64,000 nucleotides of DNA from Geothermovivens sp964644845 (GTDB lineage: Bacteria > Zhuqueibacterota > Zhuqueibacteria > Oleimicrobiales > Geothermoviventaceae). Location of the stretch: contig CAZXXS010000122.1 in assembly GCA_964644845.1 (NCBI GenBank), positions 1-64,000 of the forward strand. The letters run 5' to 3'. Shown piece after piece: positions 50,801 to 59,865 of this stretch. How positions within the stretch are numbered: position 1 is the stretch's first letter; every line of letters begins with the position of its first letter. The notes beneath the pieces are model-generated. The model made no database searches, was not told where the DNA came from, and saw only the letters and a program-made list of their open reading frames with translations. Both the position numbers and the translations under genes were made by a program.

Positions 50801-51883
50801 TCAGAGCTGGAGAATGTCCGGGCGTTCGAGCGTCAGGTTGCTAATTTGCTGTTTCACTACGGGCCAGCCGGGCGTGCTTGTCAGCACTTCCGCCCCACCT
50901 TCGGTCACCAGAATCGTGTCCTCGGACTTGGTGCCAGCAATCGACGGGTTCCACGCAAAGGCCTGGTTGACCTGCACCCGTTTGGTGCAGTCAGGTGTGG
51001 CTTTCCACTCGCGACTTTGGTAACCCGTGGCACCGCCCTGGTGGTGATTTCTCCACTCGTCCGGGTAACCGGCTTCTGCGTACGCGGATTTGATGGCGGC
51101 AAACACGTCAGCACCTGTTCTGCCCGGTCGAGTTTGGGAAATGGCCACAGCGTCCACGTACGTTACGGCAGCGTGCCGGCGTCGGAGATCCTCTGGCGGG
51201 CGGCCCAGGTACACCAGGCGCGTCACGGAAGCGATCAGTCCGTGACGCAACCCGCAAACGACCAGCATGGCTTTGTTCTGCACGCGCGACTCCGTCGGCA
51301 GAGGGTGGCGGTAGCGGTCCACGCGTTCGTCCGCAGCCACGAGCAACACCACCGGCACGATTCCCAGCTCGAGCAACCGCTCCGCCAGGCTGCCAGCGAT
51401 GCTGTTCTCCGTGTCGCCGCGTTTCACAGTGCGCGCCACCTCACCCACAGCGGTCCCGCAGTCGCGCCCAAGCTGACGGTAAAGGTCCACTTCGTAAGCG
51501 CTTAACGTGCTCCGCAGTTCGGCAAAGTCGCTTGAGAGGGTGAGATCCGTTGTCGTGTGTTCGCCACCCAGCTCACGCGCCACGTCTTCGGGTCCGGGCA
51601 TTTGCCACCAGTCGAACTGACGCAGACCGACTCCGAGATCTGCAAGTTCCTCGTCGAGAACGCGTGGGGTCTCGATGTTGTTGGCAACCAACAGAACTCG
51701 GCGAAGACCAACCCACAGCCAGGCTGCCCCGGTTTCAGAAGTAATTCCAACGTAGTTCCGTCCCCCGGACGTGGCCCAGGCAAAGTTGTAGCGCTGTGTG
51801 ACGAGCACCCCGTCCAGCCCTCGTCGAACCAGCACGTTGCGAATCTTGTCCAACTTGCGTCCGAAATCCTCGCTACGAGTCAT
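50801..51883 (-). CDS. M24 (pita-bread) family protein lacking most metal ligands
   Basis: A 360-aa protein with the creatinase/prolidase layout: an N-terminal ribonuclease-H-like domain (IRNVLVRRGLDGVLV, FAWATSGGRNYV) and a C-terminal pita-bread domain. The ligands expected in active M24 peptidases are largely missing. The D-x10-D motif reads VVCGLRHGLIASVTR, and the EPG Glu is replaced in AWNPSIAG. The last Glu is kept (SEDTIL), and HHQGGATG replaces the usual HGxGH. It may be a metal-free hydrolase like creatinase or a binding protein. ATG 51883 follows GGAGGGCCAA. Confidence 0.75.
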   Translation of the reverse strand: MTRSEDFGRKLDKIRNVLVRRGLDGVLVTQRYNFAWATSGGRNYVGITSETGAAWLWVGLRRVLLVANNIETPRVLDEELADLGVGLRQFDWWQMPGPEDVARELGGEHTTTDLTLSSDFAELRSTLSAYEVDLYRQLGRDCGTAVGEVARTVKRGDTENSIAGSLAERLLELGIVPVVLLVAADERVDRYRHPLPTESRVQNKAMLVVCGLRHGLIASVTRLVYLGRPPEDLRRRHAAVTYVDAVAISQTRPGRTGADVFAAIKSAYAEAGYPDEWRNHHQGGATGYQSREWKATPDCTKRVQVNQAFAWNPSIAGTKSEDTILVTEGGAEVLTSTPGWPVVKQQISNLTLERPDILQL

Positions 51884-51965
51884 TTGGCCCTCCGCTGCCA
51901 CACACAAACGGCTGTCGCCGAGCTGTCGCCGGGTTAACTGCGTCAGGGAAAGCGGTCCCGTACCC

Positions 51966-53108
51966 TCACTCCGGCATTCCCGAACGTGTCACCCGAGCCT
52001 CCAGCCGCTCGTGCACCCGGTCGTAACAACCGTACTCTTTCGCGTGCGCCACCGCCTTGCACAGCAGGTCTGGCGGCACACCAGGGTACGTTTCTCCTCC
52101 GATTGCAAGGATGAAGCCACCACCCGGCGCACCGACGTCGATTGCGCGTTCCACCGCGTGCCGAGCTTTTTCCCAGCCCTCGTAAAAATCACGGTTGTTC
52201 AGCCCACCCGAGATCACCACCTTACCTTTCATGTCCTCCACGGCTTTTTCAAGAGAGCTCCAACCACCGATGTCCATCTTCGTCAGTTTCACGATTTCCG
52301 CGTACGTCTTGAAGTGGTGATCGTTGGGACCGTCGGCGTGCAGAAACCGCCCCTTCGTACCGTAACGCTCGTAGAGAGCCAGGTTGTACGGCAACACGTG
52401 CTCGCGGTACATTTCGTCCGAAATGAATGCGGAATTGTCGTCGGCCAAGGCCAGGTAGACTGTTCGCTCCCCGAAGTATTTGTCCCTGTAGTCCTGCAAT
52501 TTGCAAAACGCTTCGAACATTTTGTCGAAGAGCAGATGTAGCGTGTCGGTGTCGTCGTAGAAAAGTTCGTAAACCCTTTCCGGGGCCATGATGGCACACG
52601 CAGCAGAAAGCGGTGGGTGAATGCCGAACCCTCCGTAAACGCGAACGCCCGGGGCCCACTGCCGCACCAGCTCAACCGCCTGCTCGTACTTACGGTAAAC
52701 GTCCTGTACAGCCGGATGATTTTCCGGATCCGGGACCTTCAGCTTTTCGACATCCTCTCGGGTCTCCAAAAACGGCACGATCCAGGGCGAGGTGTCGTCC
52801 GGGCGGTCGATCTCGGCACCGAAGAAAAGTCCTTCGTACACTGGACCCGGATCGTAAGAAATCGCGATTTCAGTCCGATCGTCCTGAAGCTCTTCGAAGA
52901 CCCACTCCAGCCCTTCGAGCTGAACCCGCAAGTTCGTTTCCAGATCCAGGTAGAAATCGCGAATGTTGATGCCCTGCATTTTCGAGAAGTAGCTGCCGGC
53001 TACGCTGATCTGGACCGGCACGCGGTCAGGTTCCTGGAAGGATTCGGCCAGCGCCAGCCTGCGGCGGGACTCGTTGAGCTTGGAACGGTACTTCTCAGGT
53101 CTAATCAC
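51966..53108 (-). CDS. Uroporphyrinogen-decarboxylase-family protein
   Basis: A 380-aa TIM-barrel protein of the URO-D superfamily: RVPVQISVAGSYFSKM at the start, VYGGFGIHPPLSAACAIM, LALADDNSAFISDEMY, FLHADGPNDHH, and GGLNNRDFYEG near the end. The HxCxxC-type cobamide methyltransferase zinc site is not present (HADGP instead), so it is neither a clear MtaA nor a HemE. Family members outside these groups are common in carbohydrate loci and uncharacterised. Its start overlaps the CYTH gene's end by 4 bp, implying coupled translation. Confidence 0.7.
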   Translation of the reverse strand: MIRPEKYRSKLNESRRRLALAESFQEPDRVPVQISVAGSYFSKMQGINIRDFYLDLETNLRVQLEGLEWVFEELQDDRTEIAISYDPGPVYEGLFFGAEIDRPDDTSPWIVPFLETREDVEKLKVPDPENHPAVQDVYRKYEQAVELVRQWAPGVRVYGGFGIHPPLSAACAIMAPERVYELFYDDTDTLHLLFDKMFEAFCKLQDYRDKYFGERTVYLALADDNSAFISDEMYREHVLPYNLALYERYGTKGRFLHADGPNDHHFKTYAEIVKLTKMDIGGWSSLEKAVEDMKGKVVISGGLNNRDFYEGWEKARHAVERAIDVGAPGGGFILAIGGETYPGVPPDLLCKAVAHAKEYGCYDRVHERLEARVTRSGMPE

Positions 53109-53638
53109 GGGCGTTCGGTCTCCCTCTCAGACGCGAGGAGCAAATCCACGTAGGCCTCTCCCACGGCAGCAACGGGATCCAGACCCAGTTTCGAGGCCAG
53201 TTCCTCGAAGTTGGCCAGGGCAACACTGCGGGACGTCTTGCCGTCAACCACGGACTCAAGCTCGACGAAGGCACCCAGGCCTTCAACGCTGTCGAGGTGC
53301 ACACGCACATTCCGCCAGAGCAAGAATGTGCGACGTTTTCGAACCTCAGCCAGCACACCAACTGTGCTCGAGAGGGCAGTTAGGAGGGAATGTGGCTCCT
53401 CAACCCGGACTACGACGTACTGGCTTGACCGCACTCCCGCTCGGTCAGGGCGAAAGTAAGCGATCAATTCCCCCGGCACGCCATCCACAATTCGCAGCTT
53501 CAGCCGCCCCCGGGGCACCGTGAAAAACACATCCCTCTGCGTCCGGGACCACTGGAACAAAGCCCCAGCATTCTCGGCCTTTTCGCGGAACTTCTGCAGG
53601 TTCGAAACACGCCACTTCGCTTCCAGATTTTCGCGCAC
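53105..53638 (-). CDS. CYTH-domain protein (class IV adenylate cyclase-like)
   Basis: A 177-aa CYTH (triphosphate tunnel) protein. The N-terminal NLEAKWRV matches the NxExK form seen in class IV adenylate cyclases. Basic and acidic residues recur on later strands (LKLRIVDG, ELIAYFRPD, RTFLLWRNVRVHLDSVEGLGAFVELE). Possible activities are cyclic-nucleotide synthesis or hydrolysis of a triphosphate. The GTG start has a GGAGGGC further upstream than usual. It overlaps the URO-D-family gene by 4 bp. Enzymatic type cannot be settled from sequence. Confidence 0.75.
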   Translation of the reverse strand: MRENLEAKWRVSNLQKFREKAENAGALFQWSRTQRDVFFTVPRGRLKLRIVDGVPGELIAYFRPDRAGVRSSQYVVVRVEEPHSLLTALSSTVGVLAEVRKRRTFLLWRNVRVHLDSVEGLGAFVELESVVDGKTSRSVALANFEELASKLGLDPVAAVGEAYVDLLLASERETERP

Positions 53639-53902
53639 AGTTGTGGCCTTTGCCCTCCGTCAGTCGTTCGTCGTCCCGAAGGCATCCTCAAAATGGAAAA
53701 AACAACACCCGGCATCCTCCTCGGGCGTGTTGCTCAGACGTTCGGTTACCGGCGAAGCGTTCCTCCGCCGCGTCGTCTTAAGCTGCAGAACCCCGGCTCC
53801 GCGCGAGGACACCGAATTTTCTGGCCAGAATGAACCAACGAAAGCGGCGTTAAATCCGCAACGGGCTCGTCGGAACCGCCCGGGGAGCAGCCGGGACTTT
53901 TG

Positions 53903-55774
53903 TCAGTGCCGAATCAGTACTTTTGCGACGCGCGTGGAACCCATGACACTCACCCGGATCAGGTACACACCGGCAGGAACCGGCGTTCCAGTGCCGTCGT
54001 AGCCGTCCCAATTCAAAGACAGCGCCCCTCTTGGCGTAACGCCGCGCCACAACCGACGGACCAGCCGACCGCGCGCGTCGTAGACGCTGGCTTCCAGATC
54101 TTCCGCCGACACGGGCAGCCACACTGTCACTGTAACCGCTCCGGTGGACGGATTCGGCCACGGCTCCCTAAGCCGAATATCCCTCGGTTGACTGCCAGCT
54201 CGACCAGCGACTCGCAGAAGCTTGAGGACTTCTCTCTCACCTGCCGCCGACACGGCGACCAGCTTGACCCACAGATCGCCTCCCTGCCGCACAGCGTACC
54301 GAGCGCTGTAGTCGCGACCGCGCGCACTTGTGCCCGCGCCCCGGAGCGCTGGATCCCTCTCGTAGGAACCCAGGACGCGAAACGGTCCGTCAGGCGAGTT
54401 CGCAACCAGTAGCTCGAAGCCCAGGTTGTCGTGTTCGCTGGCCGTGGTCCACCACACCCGAAGAAGACCGCCGTCCAAGACGGCAGAAAACGTGGTCAGT
54501 TCCACTGGCAAACCCTGGTCTCCGTTCGCGAACCCCTTTGTCTGCGGGTCAGGACCAGCCCAGTGGAAATCCACAACTTCGGTCCCGTTCCCTTGTTCCT
54601 GGAGCGACATGCCGGGAGGATCGTCCTCGCTCTCTCGCACCCCCACATCCTCACTCTGGAAACCAGCAGCGGGACCGTCTGCAGCCACCAGTGTGCCTTC
54701 GTAGCTGAGGAACTGGATCAGCTCACCGTTGCAATCCAGCGCCAGGCCGCCAGGACCGTCCACCAGACCCGGAATGTCCAGAAAGTACAGCTGGAGGTCC
54801 TCCACGTGCGAGCCTTCTTGAAAATCCGCGATCGTGTACGACCCGTAGCTTCGGCCAGCTCCGTCGTACAGCGTCAGGCGAACGTTCTCAGGCCGCGAGT
54901 ACCAGTCGGGTAACACCACCTCGACGAACTCACCTTCGTCCTGGCCTGCGTTCTCGTAGTGAAATTCGTTGATCCAGAACTTAGGGTGCGAAATCGGCCT
55001 GTCCAGAACCCAGTCAATGGCCGACCAGAGGAAGTACCAGTCTGTACCCCGGTCGTCCAGCTCGTCGGCGAAGGCCGTGCCGTCGCGGTCACTGTCCTCC
55101 TCAATTTCCGGGTGAGCCCCGCACAACAGCACCCGACCGGCCCCGTAAGTGAAATGGATGATGGCCAGCTCGTCGTGGTAGTCGGCCCAGGTCGCGGCCA
55201 CGTCAACGCTGGTCCCCTGGTACGGCACAAAGTACTGGCCACCGTAGTAAAGCATCACCTCCGTGCCCGGTTCGTACTGACAGACGCGGTCCGACGTGTT
55301 CATCCGCAGCGTGGTCATCGTGTACGAAGGCCAGGGCGCCAGATCGTGGATGGAGCCCACCGACAGGCCCTGAAAAAGGTCGAGTGGGTAGTCGATGCGG
55401 TCTCCCTCCCACACGATGGAATCCGAGGCGAAGTAGGCCCCGGCACACGTACCGAAGTAGCCACCGCCAGAGCTCACCAACTCCCGAATGTGCCGTAACC
55501 CGTCTTCGTTGATGTACGCCACGTAGTAGGCGGCGTAACCGCCGGGGAAGAAAATGGCTTTGTAGAGGTCCTTGAGTTCAACCGAGTTCACATCCGCGTA
55601 AGACACGCGTTCGTGGGAAACGCCTTTCCAGTCGAGAAAGTGCTCAAACGCCGTCACGCCGTCCGCCCAGGCACCGGGTCCGTTGTAAATCGCGAATTCA
55701 GCCCCGGTCAGACCGAAACCAGCACGAGCTACGAAACAAGCAAACACCAGTGCCACACCCTTGGTCCGCAGCAT
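53903..55774 (-). CDS. Secreted BPL_N/glutamine-amidotransferase-like protein with sorting-type C-terminus
   Basis: A 623-aa exported protein: signal VALVFACFVARAGFG. Residues 25-280 are a BPL_N-type class I amidotransferase-like fold with FFPGGYAAYYV and GTCAGAYFAS, where Cys is at the nucleophile elbow. Residues about 285-400 resemble a lamin-tail-like beta domain (INEFHYENAGQDEGEFVEVV). The last 85 residues are a FlgD/Por-type module (WPNPSTGAVTV, YDARGRLVRRL, PVPAGVYLIRVSV), as used for type 9-like secretion or surface attachment. The start is set by GGAGGGAGG and the promoter at 55832. Function unknown. Confidence 0.75.
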   Translation of the reverse strand: MLRTKGVALVFACFVARAGFGLTGAEFAIYNGPGAWADGVTAFEHFLDWKGVSHERVSYADVNSVELKDLYKAIFFPGGYAAYYVAYINEDGLRHIRELVSSGGGYFGTCAGAYFASDSIVWEGDRIDYPLDLFQGLSVGSIHDLAPWPSYTMTTLRMNTSDRVCQYEPGTEVMLYYGGQYFVPYQGTSVDVAATWADYHDELAIIHFTYGAGRVLLCGAHPEIEEDSDRDGTAFADELDDRGTDWYFLWSAIDWVLDRPISHPKFWINEFHYENAGQDEGEFVEVVLPDWYSRPENVRLTLYDGAGRSYGSYTIADFQEGSHVEDLQLYFLDIPGLVDGPGGLALDCNGELIQFLSYEGTLVAADGPAAGFQSEDVGVRESEDDPPGMSLQEQGNGTEVVDFHWAGPDPQTKGFANGDQGLPVELTTFSAVLDGGLLRVWWTTASEHDNLGFELLVANSPDGPFRVLGSYERDPALRGAGTSARGRDYSARYAVRQGGDLWVKLVAVSAAGEREVLKLLRVAGRAGSQPRDIRLREPWPNPSTGAVTVTVWLPVSAEDLEASVYDARGRLVRRLWRGVTPRGALSLNWDGYDGTGTPVPAGVYLIRVSVMGSTRVAKVLIRH

Positions 55775-56205
55775 CTTCACAACCTCCCTCCGGCTGACTC
55801 CCCGTGCCTTACCCTCCCGAAAATCGGTCACAAAATAGAGAACCAGGGGTGAAGATTCAAGTGGAAAGTGGCTGGACGTTAGAATGAAAAGAGGGGCTCG
55901 AAACACAGCCTGAATGCGGGGCTACCTGTGCCAGCCCGGCGAAGTTACACCTTCGCGCCGGGCCGGCCAGCGCCAAACCAGTTGCCCGGGTCTGCGTTTC
56001 AGTGAGGCAGAGAACACAAGACACAACCGGCAAGAAGTACGCAAGGCAAACCGCTACCCTTCGCATTCGCCCGAAAGCAGGCAACCTTGCGCAAGAGAGA
56101 ATCTTTTCTGACCGGGGGCGGTGACGTCTCCGGGGAAACACAACCCGCACAGAGGCCCGGCAGCCTCTACGGAGAACGCGCGGCCCCAAAACCCAATCCA
56201 GAAAG
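55775..56205. other. Intergenic region, ceramidase-like to BPL_N gene
   Basis: 431 bp holding the promoter at 55832-55860 and a bulged hairpin at 55934-55963 (GCCCGGCGAAG against CTTCGCGCCGGGC, loop TTACAC). No U-run follows the hairpin. No gene seen. Confidence 0.5.
55832..55860 (-). promoter_or_regulatory. Promoter of the BPL_N-domain gene
   Basis: On the minus strand TTGAAT (55855-55860), a 17-bp spacer and TATTTT (55832-55837) predict initiation near 55825, 51 nt before ATG 55774. The longer frame opening at 55906 lies upstream of it. Confidence 0.6.
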
Positions 56206-57501
56206 CTACTGTCCCACAAGTGGCTTCGAGACCCGCAAAATGGCCTCGACCAGGGTGTTGCCCAGTGTTGGGCCGTAAAAGCTAACGCTCGCCTCGTACC
56301 CACCTTGCTCGTACTCGTCAGCACTCAGGATGTAACTGATCCATTCGTTTGCCAATCCCCCGATCACCGGATGGGAAGCCCCGGCCTGACGCAACGCCTT
56401 CTTGATCCGCAGGCCCAGCGCGGCGATCATTTCACCCGGGACACCAGCAATCAGCAAGTCGCCGATTCGCACCGCTTGCACGCCAACGCTGTCTGGCACC
56501 ATTGCGTCCAGTAGCCGTTTCATTTTGACGTCGTCGAGGCCGTACTCGGCTCCGCCCGTTTGTGCGAAAAGGGGATGCGCCGCTTTCGGCGGCAGTTTGA
56601 CGACACGGTAGTTTGTCCTGAGCGTTGCCGCCCGCGCGGCGGCGATCCCGTCGTACACCGCCTTTGCGCGAACGGCGATCTTGCGCCCGTAGTCCTCGGC
56701 CTGCTGGTAATGGCTCGCCCCAACAGCCCCACTCGGCGATTGGTCCCCTTCTGCCCCGTTGAAGTACATCGCCACTACGCCTCGACCGATCCATGCTTCG
56801 AGTTCCCGTTGCAAGTAGCCCGGCCACCCACCCGAGACCCACATGTCGTGTTCGTCCATCAAGGTCGGGTGCGCTGTCCAGTTCACGACTACAGCAAACG
56901 GCGAACCATCCAAGCGATCCACGCGCACAACCGTGAGTTCGGGATCCGTGATCCCGTCTCCTCGCCGGTTGTGGTTCATCCCTTCCAGCACAGTACTGCC
57001 CACCCCTACCGCGACAGGGACGAGGTTCTCGCTTGCGCGCCGAATAGCCTCGACAATTCGTCCCACAACCCAGTCTTTCAGTCTGGCGTCGTAGATACCG
57101 ATCTGCGGCAAGTTGAGGACGTTGCGGCTGTTGATGGCCGACATGTTCAGACTGGCGTGCGAGTGGCTGGGCAAAAGCAACACGGATTGGGCGGTCCAAG
57201 ATGGATCGCTGAGCCTTTGGAGCACCTCGGGCTTGATGTTGGGTGGTAAGCCAACAATGTCGAGTGTGACCAGAGCGAGACGCGTTTCTCCCTTGCGAAA
57301 AACCAGCGCTTTGACCCACACCCAGTCGTGCACGCCCTCAGCAGGCTTGCTCATCCTGGCGCCGTAGCCACCCAGGGCGAATTTCCACTCCAAGGGAGGT
57401 GTGAGATTGACCGTGGAAACACCGGCCACGAGGGGCTCTTCTGCAAAACTCACGGCCGAAGCAAGCAGTACAACCGCGCAGAGAAGGGCAAAAAGTCGCA
57501 T
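56206..57501 (-). CDS. Neutral/alkaline ceramidase N-domain-like exported protein
   Basis: A 431-aa protein with a signal peptide (LFALLCAVVLLASAVSFA). It resembles the N-terminal catalytic domain of neutral/alkaline non-lysosomal ceramidases: AGVSTVNLTPP at the start, LPSHSHASLNMS (zinc-ligand region), MNHNRRGDGITDPELTVVR and WTAHPTLMDEHDMW. The C-terminal Ig-like domain of true ceramidases (about 650 aa) is missing. Members in environmental bacteria are probably amidohydrolases of unknown substrate. The promoter is at 57558-57586 with a palindrome over its -10. ACGGAGG precedes the ATG. Confidence 0.75.
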   Translation of the reverse strand: MRLFALLCAVVLLASAVSFAEEPLVAGVSTVNLTPPLEWKFALGGYGARMSKPAEGVHDWVWVKALVFRKGETRLALVTLDIVGLPPNIKPEVLQRLSDPSWTAQSVLLLPSHSHASLNMSAINSRNVLNLPQIGIYDARLKDWVVGRIVEAIRRASENLVPVAVGVGSTVLEGMNHNRRGDGITDPELTVVRVDRLDGSPFAVVVNWTAHPTLMDEHDMWVSGGWPGYLQRELEAWIGRGVVAMYFNGAEGDQSPSGAVGASHYQQAEDYGRKIAVRAKAVYDGIAAARAATLRTNYRVVKLPPKAAHPLFAQTGGAEYGLDDVKMKRLLDAMVPDSVGVQAVRIGDLLIAGVPGEMIAALGLRIKKALRQAGASHPVIGGLANEWISYILSADEYEQGGYEASVSFYGPTLGNTLVEAILRVSKPLVGQ

Positions 57502-57551
57502 GACGACCTCCGTTCAAACAAAAGCAAAGCGTCTCAGCAACTGCGATCGAT

Positions 57552-57565
57552 CGTAACAAGTTACG
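57552..57565. promoter_or_regulatory. Palindromic operator over the -10 of the ceramidase-like gene
   Basis: CGTAAC and GTTACG flank a 2-bp centre to give a perfect 14-bp palindrome overlapping the -10 hexamer (57558-57563). A bound repressor would block the promoter. No regulator gene is nearby. Confidence 0.45.
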
Positions 57566-57586
57566 CACGACCGGGCGCATTTTCAA
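57558..57586 (-). promoter_or_regulatory. Promoter of the ceramidase-like gene
   Basis: On the minus strand TTGAAA (57581-57586), a 17-bp spacer and TAACTT (57558-57563) predict initiation near 57551, 50 nt before the ATG at 57501. Confidence 0.6.
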
Positions 57587-57962
57587 GTGCCGATGCTGTA
57601 GGTCAACGAGCCTTCGTCGCATGGCGTCGCCTGGCCGAATTGAACCTTGGGCGGGCGACGCGCGGTCCCGACCTGGAGCACCGAGAACCAGTGCCCCTGT
57701 TCAGCTACTGAGCGACCCTCGTGGCCCACGTTCACGACTGGCAGCCTCGATTACATTCGCCGGCCGGAACGAATCTCGTCGGCGCACCGCGAGAAAGGCA
57801 CCGAGGACGACCATCCCCCGCCCGCTTTTCAACACTGTGCCAACGTGAATTTCCTTACGCGGGAAAAATCGAGAAATTTGCACCCACGTTTGGCTTGCTT
57901 TTCACCCCGCACTTTGGCAAATTCCCGGCCGCGTTTGCGACGCACTCAACTACGAGGAAGCC

Positions 57963-59216
57963 ATGGCCAAACGTTGGTCCCAACAGGATCCCGTGTTTCG
58001 CTGGAATTTCGTAATGGGTTTCATCCACGGCGTGTTTTTCCGTGCCGGGATGGCCTTCAGCGAACCTAACACCGTGCTGCCGTTGTTTTTCAGCGGGTAC
58101 ACGTCCTCGCGTCTGGTCATCGGTCTGTTTGCCGCCATTTTCCAGCTCGCTGGTCTTCTCCCGCAGCTTTTCGCCGCCCACAAGATCGAAAAGCTGTGCA
58201 AGCGCAAGCCCGTCTTGGTGATCAGCATCGTTGTGCGGATGATTTGCTGGGGAATCGTGGGAGTGATCACGTACGCATTCGGTCGCCAGCACCCCGCGGG
58301 CATTCTGGTACTGTTCATCTTCCTGCTCGCTCTCTTCAACGTGGCGGGCGCGTTTGCAGTCATCCCGTTCTACGACGTCATCGGCCGGACGATCACCCCC
58401 GACTGGCGTGGACGCTTCTGGGCCTACCGCCAGTTCGTCGGTGGGCTGCTCGCCATTGGGGCAGCTGCGGTGGTGCACCGCGTTCTGGGTAACCCCGGGA
58501 TTCCGTTTCCGAAGAACTACGGCATCCTGTTTTTCCTGTCGTTCGTGTCGTTAGGCTTCGCCTACCTGGGTTTAGGGTCGGTGAAAGAGCCCGAGCGCAC
58601 AGAATGCCCCGAACCGGCGCCGTTCACGCATTTTCTTCGCCAGGCTGGTCGAACCCTTCGGCGCCAGGCCGTTTTTGCCCGGGCAATCGCCGTGGAGCTT
58701 CTCGCGGGGAGCCTTTTCTTGTCGCTACCTTTCTACGTGGTGTACGCGAAAGAGAGCCTCGGCTCGAGCGCGTCGGTGGCGGGAACATTCGTGGGTATTC
58801 AGACCGGAGCAGCCATTCTTTCCAATCTATTCTGGGGCCGTTTCAACGACCGCAAGGGAAGCAGGCGCGTCATCCAGGTGGCTTTGCTGGCAGACTTGCT
58901 CATCCCCCTTGTTGCCTTGCTTGCCCACCACGAATGGACGTTTTACTTCGTCTTCGCTCTGATCGGCTTTTACACCGTCGGGGCAAACATCGGGTTCTCA
59001 AATTTCATGCTCGATGTAGCCCCAGACGCCGAACGCCCGCGCTACGTAAGTCTCCGCGGCAGTCTGACGGCGCCGGTAGCCCTCTACCCGGTTGTGGGAG
59101 GGCTTTTGATGGATCTCTTTGGCTTCCGGGTCGTGCTGGCGGTAGTTGCCTTGCTGACTCTGGTGGGTTCTTTGCTAGCACTCGGTCTGCGTCAACCTGC
59201 GGTTCAGCCAAGTTAG
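57963..59216 (+). CDS. MFS transporter
   Basis: A 417-aa major facilitator superfamily protein with about 12 hydrophobic segments. Conserved loops include GRTITPDWRGRFWAYRQF and WGRFNDRKGSRRV, and TMs such as GLFAAIFQLAGLLPQLF and VLAVVALLTLVGSLLAL. It resembles MFS proteins often adjacent to glycan-degradation genes. The ATG at 57963 follows GAGGAAGCC. It is the only plus-strand gene between 28055 and 62734 and converges with the barrel-like gene 23 bp away. Substrate unknown. Confidence 0.75.
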   Translation: MAKRWSQQDPVFRWNFVMGFIHGVFFRAGMAFSEPNTVLPLFFSGYTSSRLVIGLFAAIFQLAGLLPQLFAAHKIEKLCKRKPVLVISIVVRMICWGIVGVITYAFGRQHPAGILVLFIFLLALFNVAGAFAVIPFYDVIGRTITPDWRGRFWAYRQFVGGLLAIGAAAVVHRVLGNPGIPFPKNYGILFFLSFVSLGFAYLGLGSVKEPERTECPEPAPFTHFLRQAGRTLRRQAVFARAIAVELLAGSLFLSLPFYVVYAKESLGSSASVAGTFVGIQTGAAILSNLFWGRFNDRKGSRRVIQVALLADLLIPLVALLAHHEWTFYFVFALIGFYTVGANIGFSNFMLDVAPDAERPRYVSLRGSLTAPVALYPVVGGLLMDLFGFRVVLAVVALLTLVGSLLALGLRQPAVQPS

Positions 59217-59238
59217 TGCCGCACGAGGAGACGGCAGA

Positions 59239-59688
59239 TCAAAAGCCGCTGACCAAGCCAATCCCGATGGGCGCCAGCTTGTGTTGCCTGAGAAAGTACG
59301 CAACCCAGAGCTCAGGGCCGAGTAGACGGGTATTCAAGCCAAAGTAGTAGCCAGCTGTACCACGGATCAGAGGCAAGGTCCGCCAGCCGGCGTCTGGATC
59401 CAGCGCAAACATCTGGTCGTAGCCGAGCGAAAGTGCACCAGTACCGTTGCTCGACGAGGCCACCAGCCGCACGGCCCCTACGTGAAGCCCGAAATTCCAC
59501 GTGTCAGCGAGGCCAACGTACGCACCAGCGTCCGCCCAGTTTTGCCCCTGAATTTGCTGACGCACACCCACACCTACCAGAACGTGCCCGCTCAGTGTCA
59601 GACGGAACTCGACAACGCGATCGCCACCGGCCAGCGCCGAGCCAGCACACACAAGTACAAGCAGCAAGACCGCCGTCACCCTTGGCAT
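59239..59688 (-). CDS. Small exported beta-barrel-like protein
   Basis: A 149-aa protein with a signal peptide (VTAVLLLVLVCAGSALA). The rest has alternating hydrophobic beta strands (VEFRLTLSGHVLVGVGV, AGAYVGLADTWNFGLHVG, TAGYYFGLNT) and ends in Phe, like small outer-membrane barrels, though it may be too short for a full 8-strand barrel. ATG 59688 has CAGGAGGGCG upstream; the frame to 59778 would hide the signal. It is the last gene of the block with the amidase. No family recognised. Confidence 0.55.
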   Translation of the reverse strand: MPRVTAVLLLVLVCAGSALAGGDRVVEFRLTLSGHVLVGVGVRQQIQGQNWADAGAYVGLADTWNFGLHVGAVRLVASSSNGTGALSLGYDQMFALDPDAGWRTLPLIRGTAGYYFGLNTRLLGPELWVAYFLRQHKLAPIGIGLVSGF

Positions 59689-59865
59689 GTCGCCCTCCTG
59701 ACATTTGATCCGCGGCCGCACAGCTGACAATGCCCTTTTCTGCCTCGCCACTGCCCTGCCCAGCTTCCCTTCACGCAACCCAAACTTCCGCCTGCATGTG
59801 CATCTTGGGTTTTGCCCCAGCCGTCTGACTTCGATCCCTCCCCGTTCGAGTTCCAGAGCATCCTG

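Larger units (their letters stand above)
57502..57962. other. Divergent intergenic region, ceramidase-like/MFS
   Basis: 461 bp. Apart from the minus promoter and palindrome I see no other site. A weak TTGCTT with CAAATT at 17-bp spacing lies about 40 bp before the MFS gene but is not convincing. Confidence 0.45.
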
